Below, piece after piece: positions 6,278-12,673 of a stretch of 12,673 nt of DNA. The position numbers and the translations under genes are program-made. The stretch spans positions 1 through 12,673 of the forward strand of contig CAMWOK010000057.1 in NCBI GenBank assembly GCA_947175845.1. The letters run 5' to 3'. Every line of letters starts with the position of its first letter. Position 1 is the first letter of the stretch. Source of the stretch: an uncultured Lachnospiraceae bacterium. GTDB taxonomy: Bacteria > Bacillota > Clostridia > Lachnospirales > Lachnospiraceae. Under the pieces are notes generated by a model. The model searched no databases. It was not told where the DNA came from and saw only the letters and a program-made list of their open reading frames with translations.

Positions 6278-7996
6278 ATGAACTATACAGAATTGGAAAA
6301 AAACTGCACAAGATCGACAGAGGGGTTTGTGGATTCATGCACGCTGGCTGTTCTGGGAACCGGCGCGACACAGCATCTGGCAAAGGCAGTCAAAGGGTAT
6401 GCCTACAGCGAGGGCATCGCGCTGGATGTGTATGACGCTGATTATAATCAGATTGATGCGCAGGTGCTGGACCCCAATTCGGAGCTGTGTCACAAATCCC
6501 CCGAGTTTACACTTTTCTGGCTATGCACAGAAAAATTGTACGAGGAATTCTGCCAGAGCAAACAGCGTTCTGACTTTGCCGACACGGTGATACAGCGGGT
6601 GGAACGGTACTGGAACCTGGTGAACGGGAAATTCAGGACCAATATCCTGCAGTGCAATTTCCTGCAGCTGGACGACAGAGTTTTTGGAAATTACGGAAAT
6701 AAGACAGCGGATTCTTTTATCTTTCAGTTGAGAAAACTGAACTGTTTGCTGATGGAAAAGTGTCTGGCGCACAGAAATGTCTTTTTGATAGATTTTTGCT
6801 ATCTGCAGGAAAAATATGGGATTGATGCGCTCAGGGACAGCCGGATGTACTATGTGGCGAAGCTTCCCATCTGCACAAGAATGCTGCCGGAGGCCGCAAA
6901 ACAGGTTGTGGATGTGATAAAGGCTGTCCGGGGAAAGATAAAAAAGTGTGTCATTCTGGATTTGGACAATACACTCTGGGGCGGTGTGATCGGGGACGAT
7001 GGCATTGAAAATATCCAGATTGGTGAGCTGGGGATCGGACATGCTTTTACGGAATTTCAGATGTGGCTGAAAGAGCTTGGCAAGCGGGGCATCCTCCTTG
7101 CAGTCTGCAGTAAAAATGAAGAAGCCGCGGCGAGAGAGCCTTTTGAGAAACATCCCGAAATGGTACTTCGCATGGAAGATTTCGCCATGTTTGTCGCAAA
7201 CTGGGAGGACAAGGCTTCCAATATCAACTACATACAGCGCACATTAAACATTGGCATGGACAGCATGGTCTTTTTGGATGACAATCCATTTGAGCGCAGC
7301 CTGGTAAAAAGCATGATTCCTGAGATTACGGTTCCTGACCTGCCGCAGGATCCTTCGCAGTATCTGGAATATATCAAGGGGCTGAACCTGTTTGAGACAG
7401 CTTCCTATTCAGAGGCGGACAGAGAAAGAACCAGGCAGTACCAGGAGGAGGCGGGCAGGGCGGCACAGCAGTGTCAGTTTTCTGACTATGGGGAATATCT
7501 GAAGAGTCTCGAGATGACTGCAAAGACAGAAGCGTTTGATTCGTTTCATTTTTCAAGGATTGCACAGCTTACGCAGCGCTCCAACCAGTTTAACTTGAGA
7601 ACGGTAAGGTACACGGAACAGGAGATCGCACAACTGGCAGGAGATGAGAGGCATCTCACGCGATATTTTACGCTCAGTGACAAGTTTGGCGACTACGGCC
7701 TGATTTCCGTGGCAGTGCTTGATAAGCAGGAGGACAAAACGCTTTTCATATCGGAGTGGCTTATGAGCTGCCGGGTGTTAAAACGGGGAATGGAAGAATT
7801 TATTATGGATGAGCTGATAAGGACTGCGCGCGACAACGGGTTTGACACTGTCGTCGGCGAGTACCTCCCGACTGCCAAAAATAAAATGGTTGCAGATCTA
7901 TACAGCCGAATGGGGATGCAGCCGGCAGGAGGCGGGAGATTTACAGTGCAGGTGAAAGATTACGCGATGCATCAGACGTATATTCGCAGACAATGA
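6278..7996 (+). CDS. FkbH-like HAD-IIIC family protein, predicted glyceryl-ACP synthase / acyl loader
   Basis: A 572-residue cytoplasmic protein with the three-part FkbH layout. Residues ~1-215 are the FkbH N-terminal domain (LAVLGTGATQ, YDADYNQID, LDPNSEL). Residues ~220-375 are the HAD core: DLDNTLWGGVIGDDG with Asp228 and Asp230, Ser278 in VCSKN, Lys312 in WEDKASNI and the acidic motif LDDNPFER with Asp334/Asp335. Residues ~415-572 are the C-terminal acyltransferase-like domain (RIAQLTQRSNQFNLRT, DKFGDYGL, SCRVLKRG). Studied FkbH-like enzymes take glyceryl phosphate from 1,3-bisphosphoglycerate, dephosphorylate it and leave a glyceryl thioester on an ACP. All four HAD motifs are intact. 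Cys277 and Cys498 are candidates for a covalent intermediate, which I cannot decide between. The stop overlaps the ACP region (ATGA at 7993-7996) and the ACP gene follows, so the partner is adjacent. ATG 6278 is preferred to the upstream GTG 6254 because the family N-terminus fits it; its ribosome site is weak and coupling to the preceding frame is likely. Confidence 0.88.
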   Translation: MNYTELEKNCTRSTEGFVDSCTLAVLGTGATQHLAKAVKGYAYSEGIALDVYDADYNQIDAQVLDPNSELCHKSPEFTLFWLCTEKLYEEFCQSKQRSDFADTVIQRVERYWNLVNGKFRTNILQCNFLQLDDRVFGNYGNKTADSFIFQLRKLNCLLMEKCLAHRNVFLIDFCYLQEKYGIDALRDSRMYYVAKLPICTRMLPEAAKQVVDVIKAVRGKIKKCVILDLDNTLWGGVIGDDGIENIQIGELGIGHAFTEFQMWLKELGKRGILLAVCSKNEEAAAREPFEKHPEMVLRMEDFAMFVANWEDKASNINYIQRTLNIGMDSMVFLDDNPFERSLVKSMIPEITVPDLPQDPSQYLEYIKGLNLFETASYSEADRERTRQYQEEAGRAAQQCQFSDYGEYLKSLEMTAKTEAFDSFHFSRIAQLTQRSNQFNLRTVRYTEQEIAQLAGDERHLTRYFTLSDKFGDYGLISVAVLDKQEDKTLFISEWLMSCRVLKRGMEEFIMDELIRTARDNGFDTVVGEYLPTAKNKMVADLYSRMGMQPAGGGRFTVQVKDYAMHQTYIRRQ

Positions 7997-8003
7997 AGGG
8001 AGG
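7996..8003 (+). promoter_or_regulatory. Ribosome binding site deciding the ACP start
   Basis: AAGGGAGG lies 10 bases before ATG 8014 and directly after the ATGA at 7993-7996. It is too far downstream to serve ATG 7993, so the ACP most likely starts at 8014. Confidence 0.6.
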
Positions 8004-8013
8004 AAAGCTGTCA

Positions 8014-8256
8014 ATGGGCAGAACAGAGATTATCGAGAAAGTAAATACAGTGTTCAGGGATGTGTTTGATGATGACAGGCTGTTGATCGGCGAACAGACG
8101 ACGGCGGCAGATGTGGATGGATGGGATTCGTTAAAGCATATATCGTTGATCGAGGCGGTCGAGGAGGCGTTTGACATGCGTTTTACCATGCTTGAGATCA
8201 ATGGCATGAAGAATGTGGGTGAAATGATAACCATTATTGAACAGCGGGTGGTGTAG
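8014..8256 (+). CDS. Stand-alone acyl carrier protein
   Basis: An 80-residue acidic protein with the four-helix carrier-protein pattern. Ser39 in DGWDSLKHISLIEAVEEAF is the predicted phosphopantetheine attachment site; the tryptophan before DSL is common in carrier proteins linked to FkbH, Dlt-like and secondary pathways, unlike the usual fatty-acid ACP. Length is normal for a free-standing ACP. The start at ATG 8014 is supported by AAGGGAGG upstream; an in-frame ATG at 7993 would add seven residues. The carrier sits directly after the FkbH-like gene and upstream of an MBOAT gene. It is therefore predicted to receive a glyceryl-type unit and hand it to the MBOAT on the cytoplasmic face, in the role that DltC plays for D-alanine. 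A 4'-phosphopantetheinyl transferase must come from elsewhere. Confidence 0.92.
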   Translation: MGRTEIIEKVNTVFRDVFDDDRLLIGEQTTAADVDGWDSLKHISLIEAVEEAFDMRFTMLEINGMKNVGEMITIIEQRVV

Positions 8257-8282
8257 GCAGATGCAGATTATAATTAGGAAGG

Positions 8283-8288
8283 AAGGGA
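8283..8288 (+). promoter_or_regulatory. Ribosome binding site supporting a TTG start at 8295
   Basis: AAGGGA sits 6 bases before TTG 8295, part of a longer purine run (8276-8288). No ATG or GTG is available at a comparable position, and the signal peptide begins right after the TTG. Confidence 0.6.
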
Positions 8289-8294
8289 CACAAA

Positions 8295-9353
8295 TTGAGA
8301 CGAACTGTCAATCGCAGGATACGGCTTGTCTTAGTCTGGATTCTGGTGTTTTGCATGCTTCCGGCAATGACAGGCCACGCCGCAGCGCAGTATGTCAGCG
8401 ACGGCATGATACATGAAGAGGGATATATTGTGATTGGTTCAAGCCATGCCGTTCTGGCTGGTTATGCCATGGAACAGAGAACGGACGAATACCATAAGGT
8501 AATCGGACTCGAAGGTGTCTATTACACGAAGACTGCCGTCACGGAGGCTGGCAGAACAGGGACCAAAGCTATGGAAAAAGATTTTGAGATGTCCGGAAAT
8601 TTATTTTTTGTATGTGAGGGACTGATCATTGACGCGACGAACCGCCAGGCGACGAAAGAGTACATATACAGTGACGGAAAAGGCAAGTGCGGCGAGGGGG
8701 TGCAGACGATTCACAGGGTTATGGATGCGAATCCGAATATAAAGCACTGGAATATTATTTCTTATCAGGGCGCCGCACAGGCTGCTAAGGGAAGACAGGA
8801 TATCGCGGACTATTATGTGAGTTCGTACAGGAACTGGATGGAATATGAATTTCCGGATGCAGACTGCTACTTCCTGTCACATTCGCTGATTACAAAGATA
8901 TATCGCGGGAAACGGAATCTGGATTTATTTAACCGCACGCTGGAACAAGCTTTTCCGGATCAATATATGGACTACACAGCGTATTTTAAGGAAAGATATC
9001 CTTCCGGAATGAGTGATCCGACCGAAAAAGGAGATGCGGTGCACTGGAGTGCAGAAACCTATGCCGGAATGATCACAGATGTCATCAGACGGATACAGGA
9101 AAGGCGCGCAGAGTGCATGGAACAGCAGAATCCAGTTAAAATTACACCTGTAGTTTGTGTGTTGTACACAAATGAAACCACCGTGATAAAAAGAAAGCCG
9201 CACGCGGGGGCTGAGATTGTTGTGGCGGGCTGCGATGCCGGACTTCCGATACAGGTGACAGGCGTTGCGGACACGGGCTTTTATGAGATAGCCCTGAACG
9301 GGGAACTGTTTTATGTTGAAATCAATGGATTAAGTGAGGGAGTTATTAAATGA
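8295..9353 (+). CDS. Secreted SGNH-like protein with C-terminal SH3-like domain
   Basis: A 352-residue exported protein. A TTG start is chosen because AAGGGA lies 6 bases upstream and a signal peptide follows at once (RRTVNRRIR, hydrophobic 11-26, GHAAA with cleavage near residue 30). SGNH-type blocks are visible: IVIGSSHA with Ser50 at the GDSL serine position, and GDAVHWSAETYAGMI with Asp247 and His250 as the expected Asp-x-x-His. Residues ~280-350 look like an SH3-type wall-binding domain (VLYTNETTVIKRKP, GLPIQVTGVADTGFYEI). It is a paralogue of the partial gene at 1-633. Its stop overlaps the start of the lipoprotein gene, so the two are translationally coupled. Possible roles are a second extracytoplasmic acyltransferase or an esterase that removes the acyl group; the sequence does not decide. 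The GSSH block differs from GDS, so a non-catalytic role is also possible. Confidence 0.82.
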   Translation: MRRTVNRRIRLVLVWILVFCMLPAMTGHAAAQYVSDGMIHEEGYIVIGSSHAVLAGYAMEQRTDEYHKVIGLEGVYYTKTAVTEAGRTGTKAMEKDFEMSGNLFFVCEGLIIDATNRQATKEYIYSDGKGKCGEGVQTIHRVMDANPNIKHWNIISYQGAAQAAKGRQDIADYYVSSYRNWMEYEFPDADCYFLSHSLITKIYRGKRNLDLFNRTLEQAFPDQYMDYTAYFKERYPSGMSDPTEKGDAVHWSAETYAGMITDVIRRIQERRAECMEQQNPVKITPVVCVLYTNETTVIKRKPHAGAEIVVAGCDAGLPIQVTGVADTGFYEIALNGELFYVEINGLSEGVIK

Positions 9354-10099
9354 AAAGAAAAATAATGTTGACAATTTTTGGAATGAGTGTTGCGTTGACA
9401 GCATGTTCGGGAGATGCAAAGACGACGGAGCCTGCGCCCGTGGAGCACAACAGCGAGACAAAAATCGTAGTGGCGGAACAGTCTGAGGCGGAAAGTGAGA
9501 CTGAAAAGAGAAACTCGCAGGAAGCGCCAACAGAGACAGAGTCCAGCGAAGAGACGGGCGTTGACAACGAATCCGAATCAGAAAAGGAGACGGAATTCAG
9601 CGGGGAAGCGGCTTCTGACAAAGAGACAAATTCCGGTGAAGCGCAAGAGACAGAAATTGCCACGGCCTCTGAGGAACAAACGCCGCAGGAAAAGGGATCG
9701 TTTACGCAGGCGGACATAGCCGTGTCTGTGCGCGGTGTTGCTGTTGCTCCGGGCGAGATCATGGAGAATTATATTAATGCGCTGGGCGATCCGGATGCAT
9801 TGGACGCTTCGCCGAGCTGTGTCGAGGCTGGCGATGACAAGACATACACATACGGTGGCGTGATTATATACAGCTTTCGCGCCAACGCAACAGACAGGAT
9901 CAATCTGATAGAGATTGTGGGATCGGAATCGCTTGTGAAAGGGATCCATATCGGGGATACCGTGGACGCAGTCATTGCAGCGTATGGGGATGCTTACACG
10001 ATGGACGGCGACGAAATGATCTATGAAGTGAATGACAGGGTGATGGGATTTTTGATCACCGACGGTAAAGTTTCGTTCATGGAGTTGTTTGCAAGATAA
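9350..10099 (+). CDS. Lipoprotein with acidic Ser/Thr/Glu-rich linker and small C-terminal domain, function unknown
   Basis: A 249-residue protein that starts inside the stop of the preceding gene (ATGA, 9350-9353). MKRKIMLTIFGMSVALTAC gives a lipobox, LTAC, with Cys19 as the lipidated residue. Residues ~20-120 are low-complexity and rich in Glu, Ser and Thr, a flexible tether that would span part of the cell wall. Residues ~121-249 form a compact domain (GEIMENYINALGDPDAL, DKTYTYGGVIIYSF, GIHIGDTVDAVIAAYGD, EMIYEVNDRVMGFLI). A similar Asp/Gly-rich two-repeat pattern occurs in other clostridial lipoproteins I have seen, but I cannot name a family with confidence. The tight coupling with the SGNH-SH3 gene suggests that they work together at the outer membrane face or wall, perhaps as a scaffold or regulator. 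No catalytic motif is apparent. Confidence 0.85.
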   Translation: MKRKIMLTIFGMSVALTACSGDAKTTEPAPVEHNSETKIVVAEQSEAESETEKRNSQEAPTETESSEETGVDNESESEKETEFSGEAASDKETNSGEAQETEIATASEEQTPQEKGSFTQADIAVSVRGVAVAPGEIMENYINALGDPDALDASPSCVEAGDDKTYTYGGVIIYSFRANATDRINLIEIVGSESLVKGIHIGDTVDAVIAAYGDAYTMDGDEMIYEVNDRVMGFLITDGKVSFMELFAR

Positions 10100-10135
10100 T
10101 CAGAGAGCGCCATGGAGGCAGAAGGGAAAATGCGG

Positions 10136-11158
10136 ATGAAAAGGAGTCAATGGATGCGGGCGGGAATATTTCTCTGCGCGCTTGTGACGGCGCTTACATA
10201 TCTGACACGAGTATTTGAAAACAAGTCTCCCGACGCGGTGAGCAAGGAATTTGCAAAGAATACAGACCGGAAGTTTGATGTTATTTTTCTTGGGCCGTCC
10301 ACGATGAAAAACGATATTTATCCGCTGGAGCTGTATAATCACTATGGGATTGCAGCGTACAACCTGGCGTGCGGAAGTCAGTCCGTTGCGGAGAGCTATT
10401 ATCTTGCAAAGAGCGCCATTAAAAAGTATCAGCCGGATCTGCTGGTTCTCGATGTGTTTATGGTGCCGTATGAAGGGGATTATCTCACGGAGGGACAGCT
10501 TCATTTTGTGACAGATGCCCTGCGGGGGGCGGACAGATGGAAGATTGTAAAGGACCTGGTTCCGGAGGGACAGCGTGAACAGTACCTCTTTTCGCTGTCG
10601 GTGTATCACGACCGCTGGAAAGAACTGGAGAAGACAGATTTTAGCACACCGAAAGATATCACCTACGGCGCAAAGCTGAACACTGTTTCTAAGGAAATCG
10701 GGGACTATACAATTACGACAGAGAAAAAGCAGCTTCCGAAAAAGTCCGAGGAGTATCTGCGTAAGCTGGCAGAACTTTGCCAGAGTCAGGATGTGGAGCT
10801 GCTTCTCGTAAATTTGCCGGTGGATTTTGGCGCAAAGCATGGTGTCATGGGCGATATGGAAAAAATGCAGTTGTACTATAATGCAGTACATGATTTTGCG
10901 GCAGCTCACCAGATACAGTACTGGAATTATATGAATTGTACAGACAAGTTAGGACTTGATCCAAAGAACAATTATGATGGCGGATATCATCTGAATATCC
11001 GGGGCGCAGAAAAACTGACTGACTTTATGGGACGCTATATCACAGAGCATTATTCACTGCATGACAGACGCAGTGACAGTGGATATGACTTTATAAAGGA
11101 AGATTATCTTCTTTATGAACAGTATAAGGAAGAGCAGATGATGATACTAAATCAATAG
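10136..11158 (+). CDS. Membrane-anchored SGNH protein, DltD/AlgJ-like putative O-acyltransferase
   Basis: About 340 residues: a short basic N-terminus, one membrane helix at residues ~9-26, and an extracytoplasmic SGNH domain. The nucleophile block is VIFLGPSTM with Ser55; block II is around NLACGSQS; the C-terminal block is YDGGYHLNIRGAEKLTDFMG with Asp281 and His285. GPS in place of GDS and HLN-x-x-GA-x-K are usual for the DltD/AlgJ/AlgX-type transferases that accompany MBOAT proteins. ATG 10136 has AAGGGA 8 bases upstream; ATG 10130 (GGAGG 11 bases upstream) and ATG 10112 are alternatives. The MBOAT gene follows 11 bases later, the standard pairing. The predicted job is to take the acyl group from the MBOAT's C-terminal tyrosine onto Ser55 and transfer it to a surface glycan. 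The Asp-to-His spacing is one residue longer than the classic Asp-x-x-His. Confidence 0.85.
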   Translation: MKRSQWMRAGIFLCALVTALTYLTRVFENKSPDAVSKEFAKNTDRKFDVIFLGPSTMKNDIYPLELYNHYGIAAYNLACGSQSVAESYYLAKSAIKKYQPDLLVLDVFMVPYEGDYLTEGQLHFVTDALRGADRWKIVKDLVPEGQREQYLFSLSVYHDRWKELEKTDFSTPKDITYGAKLNTVSKEIGDYTITTEKKQLPKKSEEYLRKLAELCQSQDVELLLVNLPVDFGAKHGVMGDMEKMQLYYNAVHDFAAAHQIQYWNYMNCTDKLGLDPKNNYDGGYHLNIRGAEKLTDFMGRYITEHYSLHDRRSDSGYDFIKEDYLLYEQYKEEQMMILNQ

Positions 11159-11169
11159 GGAGAACGTTT

Positions 11170-12657
11170 ATGTCTACTGTGTCTTTTGCATTTTTACTCT
11201 TTTTTTGTGTGACCTTGTCAGTGTATTATGTATTTCCAGCGCAATACCGATGGACTGTACTGCTGGCAGGAAGCATATTTTATTTTTGGAAATCGTCGGG
11301 GAGCTGGCTTTTGCTGGTTTTCCTTGGAATCTGTCTGATGAACTGTCTCGCCGGGATCGGCATGGGGAAGCTTATGCGGGCAGAGAAAATGCGGAAAGTG
11401 CGGGCAGTCTATACTGCGGCAGTTGTGGTGGATGTGGCGGTGTTGATTCTGTACAAGGACAGCGACTTTTTTCACGCACACCTGGCTGCGCCGATCGGCA
11501 TATCATATTTTACACTCATCCTGATCGGTTATCTGACGGACGTTTACTGGGGGAAATTTCATGCGGAGAGAAACTTCCTGAAATTCACATTGTTCACAGG
11601 CTATTTTCCGCAGCTTTCGTCGGGGCCGTTTGTGAAGTATGATATTACGGGGAAGGAGCTGTTTCAACCGCACATATTTGACTTTGAGAAAATTGTGTCT
11701 GGCATGGAGCGGATCCTGTGGGGATTTTTTAAGAAGCTTGTCATTGCAGAACGTCTGGGCGTTCTTGTCAGCACTGTGTACGGGGACTGTCAGACCTACA
11801 GTGGATTCTATGTTCTGACCGCGGTGTGTGCGTTTACGTTGCAGCTATATGCGGATTTTTCAGGTGCGATGGACATCGCACTTGGCGTCTCGGAATGTTT
11901 TGGCATCGGACTCCCGGAGAATTTCAGAACGCCTTTTTATGCAGTATCCATTCAGGAATTTTGGCGCAGATGGCATATTACGCTGGGAGAGTGGCTGAGG
12001 GAGTATGTTTTTTACCCTGTGCAGAGAAGCAGATTTTTTTCCGGACTGAGGAGATGGTGCAGGAAGAGATGGGGAAAAAATTTTGAGACAAAGCTGAATC
12101 TGCCATTGTATCTGGGACTGTTCATCACATGGTTTCTCATCGGGTTCTGGCATGGCGGAAAATGGAATTATATCTGGGGGAGCGGTCTGTATTATTGGCT
12201 GCTGATTACCCTTGGGGAGATTCTGGCGCCGGTGTTGGGGAAGCTGGTCTGTATGCTCAAAATCAATACAGACTGCTGGAGCTGGAAATTTTTTCAGCGG
12301 ATCAGAACGGGCATCCTGTTTACATTCGGACTTTCGTTCTTTCGCGCCGAGAGTGTTCACGCGGGGATAGCGTTGTGGAAATCAGCGTTTTCGGTGAACA
12401 ATCCATGGATTTTGTTTGACGCCTCCTTGTACGATCTGGGGCTGGACAGACAGGATTTCTCGGTTTTGATTTACGCACTCATGCTGTTGTTTGCTGTGGA
12501 GCACTATAAAAACCGCTTTGACATCCGACAAAAACTGGCTGAACAAAATTACTTATTTCGGCTGGCGGTTGTGCTCGCGATGGTTTTGTGCGTCGTTATC
12601 TTCGGGAAATACGGTGCAAATTACGTCGCAAGCGCATTTATTTATGAACAGTTTTAA
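11170..12657 (+). CDS. MBOAT-family O-acyltransferase (AlgI/DltB type) with C-terminal acyl-shuttle motif
   Basis: A 495-residue polytopic membrane protein of full family length. Conserved MBOAT features are present: SSGPFVKYD (SGP 151-153), IQEFWRRWHITLGEWLREYVFYP with His269, and GFWHGGKWNYIWGSGLYYW with His328, the conserved catalytic histidine. The start at ATG 11170 is supported by AGGGAG 7 bases before it. The protein ends in a membrane helix followed by SAFIYEQF. The last six residues (FIYEQF, Tyr492) match the C-terminal hexapeptide that in Dlt-like systems accepts the acyl group from the MBOAT and passes it to the SGNH transferase. With the ACP and the DltD/AlgJ-like gene just upstream, it is predicted to move an acyl unit from ACP across the membrane. 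Final acceptor unknown. Only 16 bases follow it here. Confidence 0.92.
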   Translation: MSTVSFAFLLFFCVTLSVYYVFPAQYRWTVLLAGSIFYFWKSSGSWLLLVFLGICLMNCLAGIGMGKLMRAEKMRKVRAVYTAAVVVDVAVLILYKDSDFFHAHLAAPIGISYFTLILIGYLTDVYWGKFHAERNFLKFTLFTGYFPQLSSGPFVKYDITGKELFQPHIFDFEKIVSGMERILWGFFKKLVIAERLGVLVSTVYGDCQTYSGFYVLTAVCAFTLQLYADFSGAMDIALGVSECFGIGLPENFRTPFYAVSIQEFWRRWHITLGEWLREYVFYPVQRSRFFSGLRRWCRKRWGKNFETKLNLPLYLGLFITWFLIGFWHGGKWNYIWGSGLYYWLLITLGEILAPVLGKLVCMLKINTDCWSWKFFQRIRTGILFTFGLSFFRAESVHAGIALWKSAFSVNNPWILFDASLYDLGLDRQDFSVLIYALMLLFAVEHYKNRFDIRQKLAEQNYLFRLAVVLAMVLCVVIFGKYGANYVASAFIYEQF

Positions 12658-12673
12658 TCATAAGGTATGATTT

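Noticed and set aside
6278..8256. FkbH plus ACP as part of a polyketide or tetronate biosynthesis cluster
   Set aside because: No ketosynthase, acyltransferase or other polyketide gene is in the window, and the downstream SGNH and MBOAT genes fit envelope acylation better; it cannot be fully excluded without the flanks.
8269..8274. Perfect TATAAT box between the ACP and SGNH-SH3 genes
   Set aside because: No -35 element lies at 16-18 bases upstream (the nearest TTGAAC at 8237-8242 is 26 bases away), there is no extended -10, and transcription from it would start within the ribosome site. Probably chance in an AT-rich gap.
9368..9373. TTGACA -35-like hexamer at the start of the lipoprotein gene
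   Set aside because: It lies within codons of the signal peptide and no -10 box occurs at the right distance.
9495..9719. Arg/Lys-rich 74-codon open frame overlapping the lipoprotein
   Set aside because: It is the +1 shadow of the Glu-rich linker codons (GAG/GAA runs read as AGA/AAG/CGG) and has no independent ribosome site.
10100..10909. Long open frame on the minus strand (269 codons)
   Set aside because: It is antisense to the DltD/AlgJ-like gene, whose motifs and gene order are convincing; the minus-strand product has no recognisable domain.
12662..12673. Possible start of another gene (ATG at 12667 after AAGG)
   Set aside because: Only 1 base separates AAGG from the A before the ATG and only two codons are visible before the window ends, so no call can be made.

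Overview
The window looks like part of the chromosome of a Gram-positive Clostridia-type bacterium, most plausibly a gut Lachnospiraceae member. This is inferred from strong AGGAGG-type ribosome sites, one Firmicutes-style lipoprotein, Gram-positive signal peptides, moderate GC content, and relatives of the gene families that I recall from that group. All recognisable genes lie on the + strand with short gaps or overlaps. I see no tRNA, rRNA, CRISPR array, insertion sequence or phage gene.

Layout. Bases 1-633 are the 3' two-thirds of a secreted SGNH-like protein with an SH3-like tail. A GtrII-like polytopic glucosyltransferase (650-2170), a secreted DUF5722 glycoside-hydrolase-like protein (2277-3869) and a DUF2142 polytopic membrane protein (3922-5292) follow. 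Next is a broken PTPS-related/YfhO-like membrane protein gene (5372-6273), which keeps its first ~245 codons and its last ~50 but has lost the middle. The second half is a tight block: FkbH-like HAD-IIIC protein (6278-7996), acyl carrier protein (8014-8256), a second SGNH-SH3-like secreted protein paralogous to the first (8295-9353), a lipoprotein with a long acidic linker (9350-10099), a membrane-anchored SGNH protein of DltD/AlgJ type (10136-11158) and an MBOAT O-acyltransferase of AlgI/DltB type (11170-12657).

How the parts may work together. The second half has every role of a Dlt-like cell-envelope acylation pathway: a loader (FkbH-like), a carrier protein, an MBOAT that moves the acyl group across the membrane, and an extracytoplasmic serine transferase. 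The MBOAT ends in FIYEQF, which matches the C-terminal acyl-shuttle hexapeptide type known from Dlt-like systems, with the acceptor tyrosine at residue 492. The loader is not a DltA-type adenylation enzyme but an FkbH-like protein, a family known to make glyceryl-ACP from 1,3-bisphosphoglycerate. I therefore infer that the cargo is a glyceroyl (D-glycerate) ester or a close relative, placed on a surface glycan. The first half (GtrII-like, DUF2142, PTPS-related, DUF5722) looks like the machinery that decorates or trims that same surface polymer on the outer face of the membrane. The cargo and polymer are inferences; the gene set and motifs are visible in the sequence.
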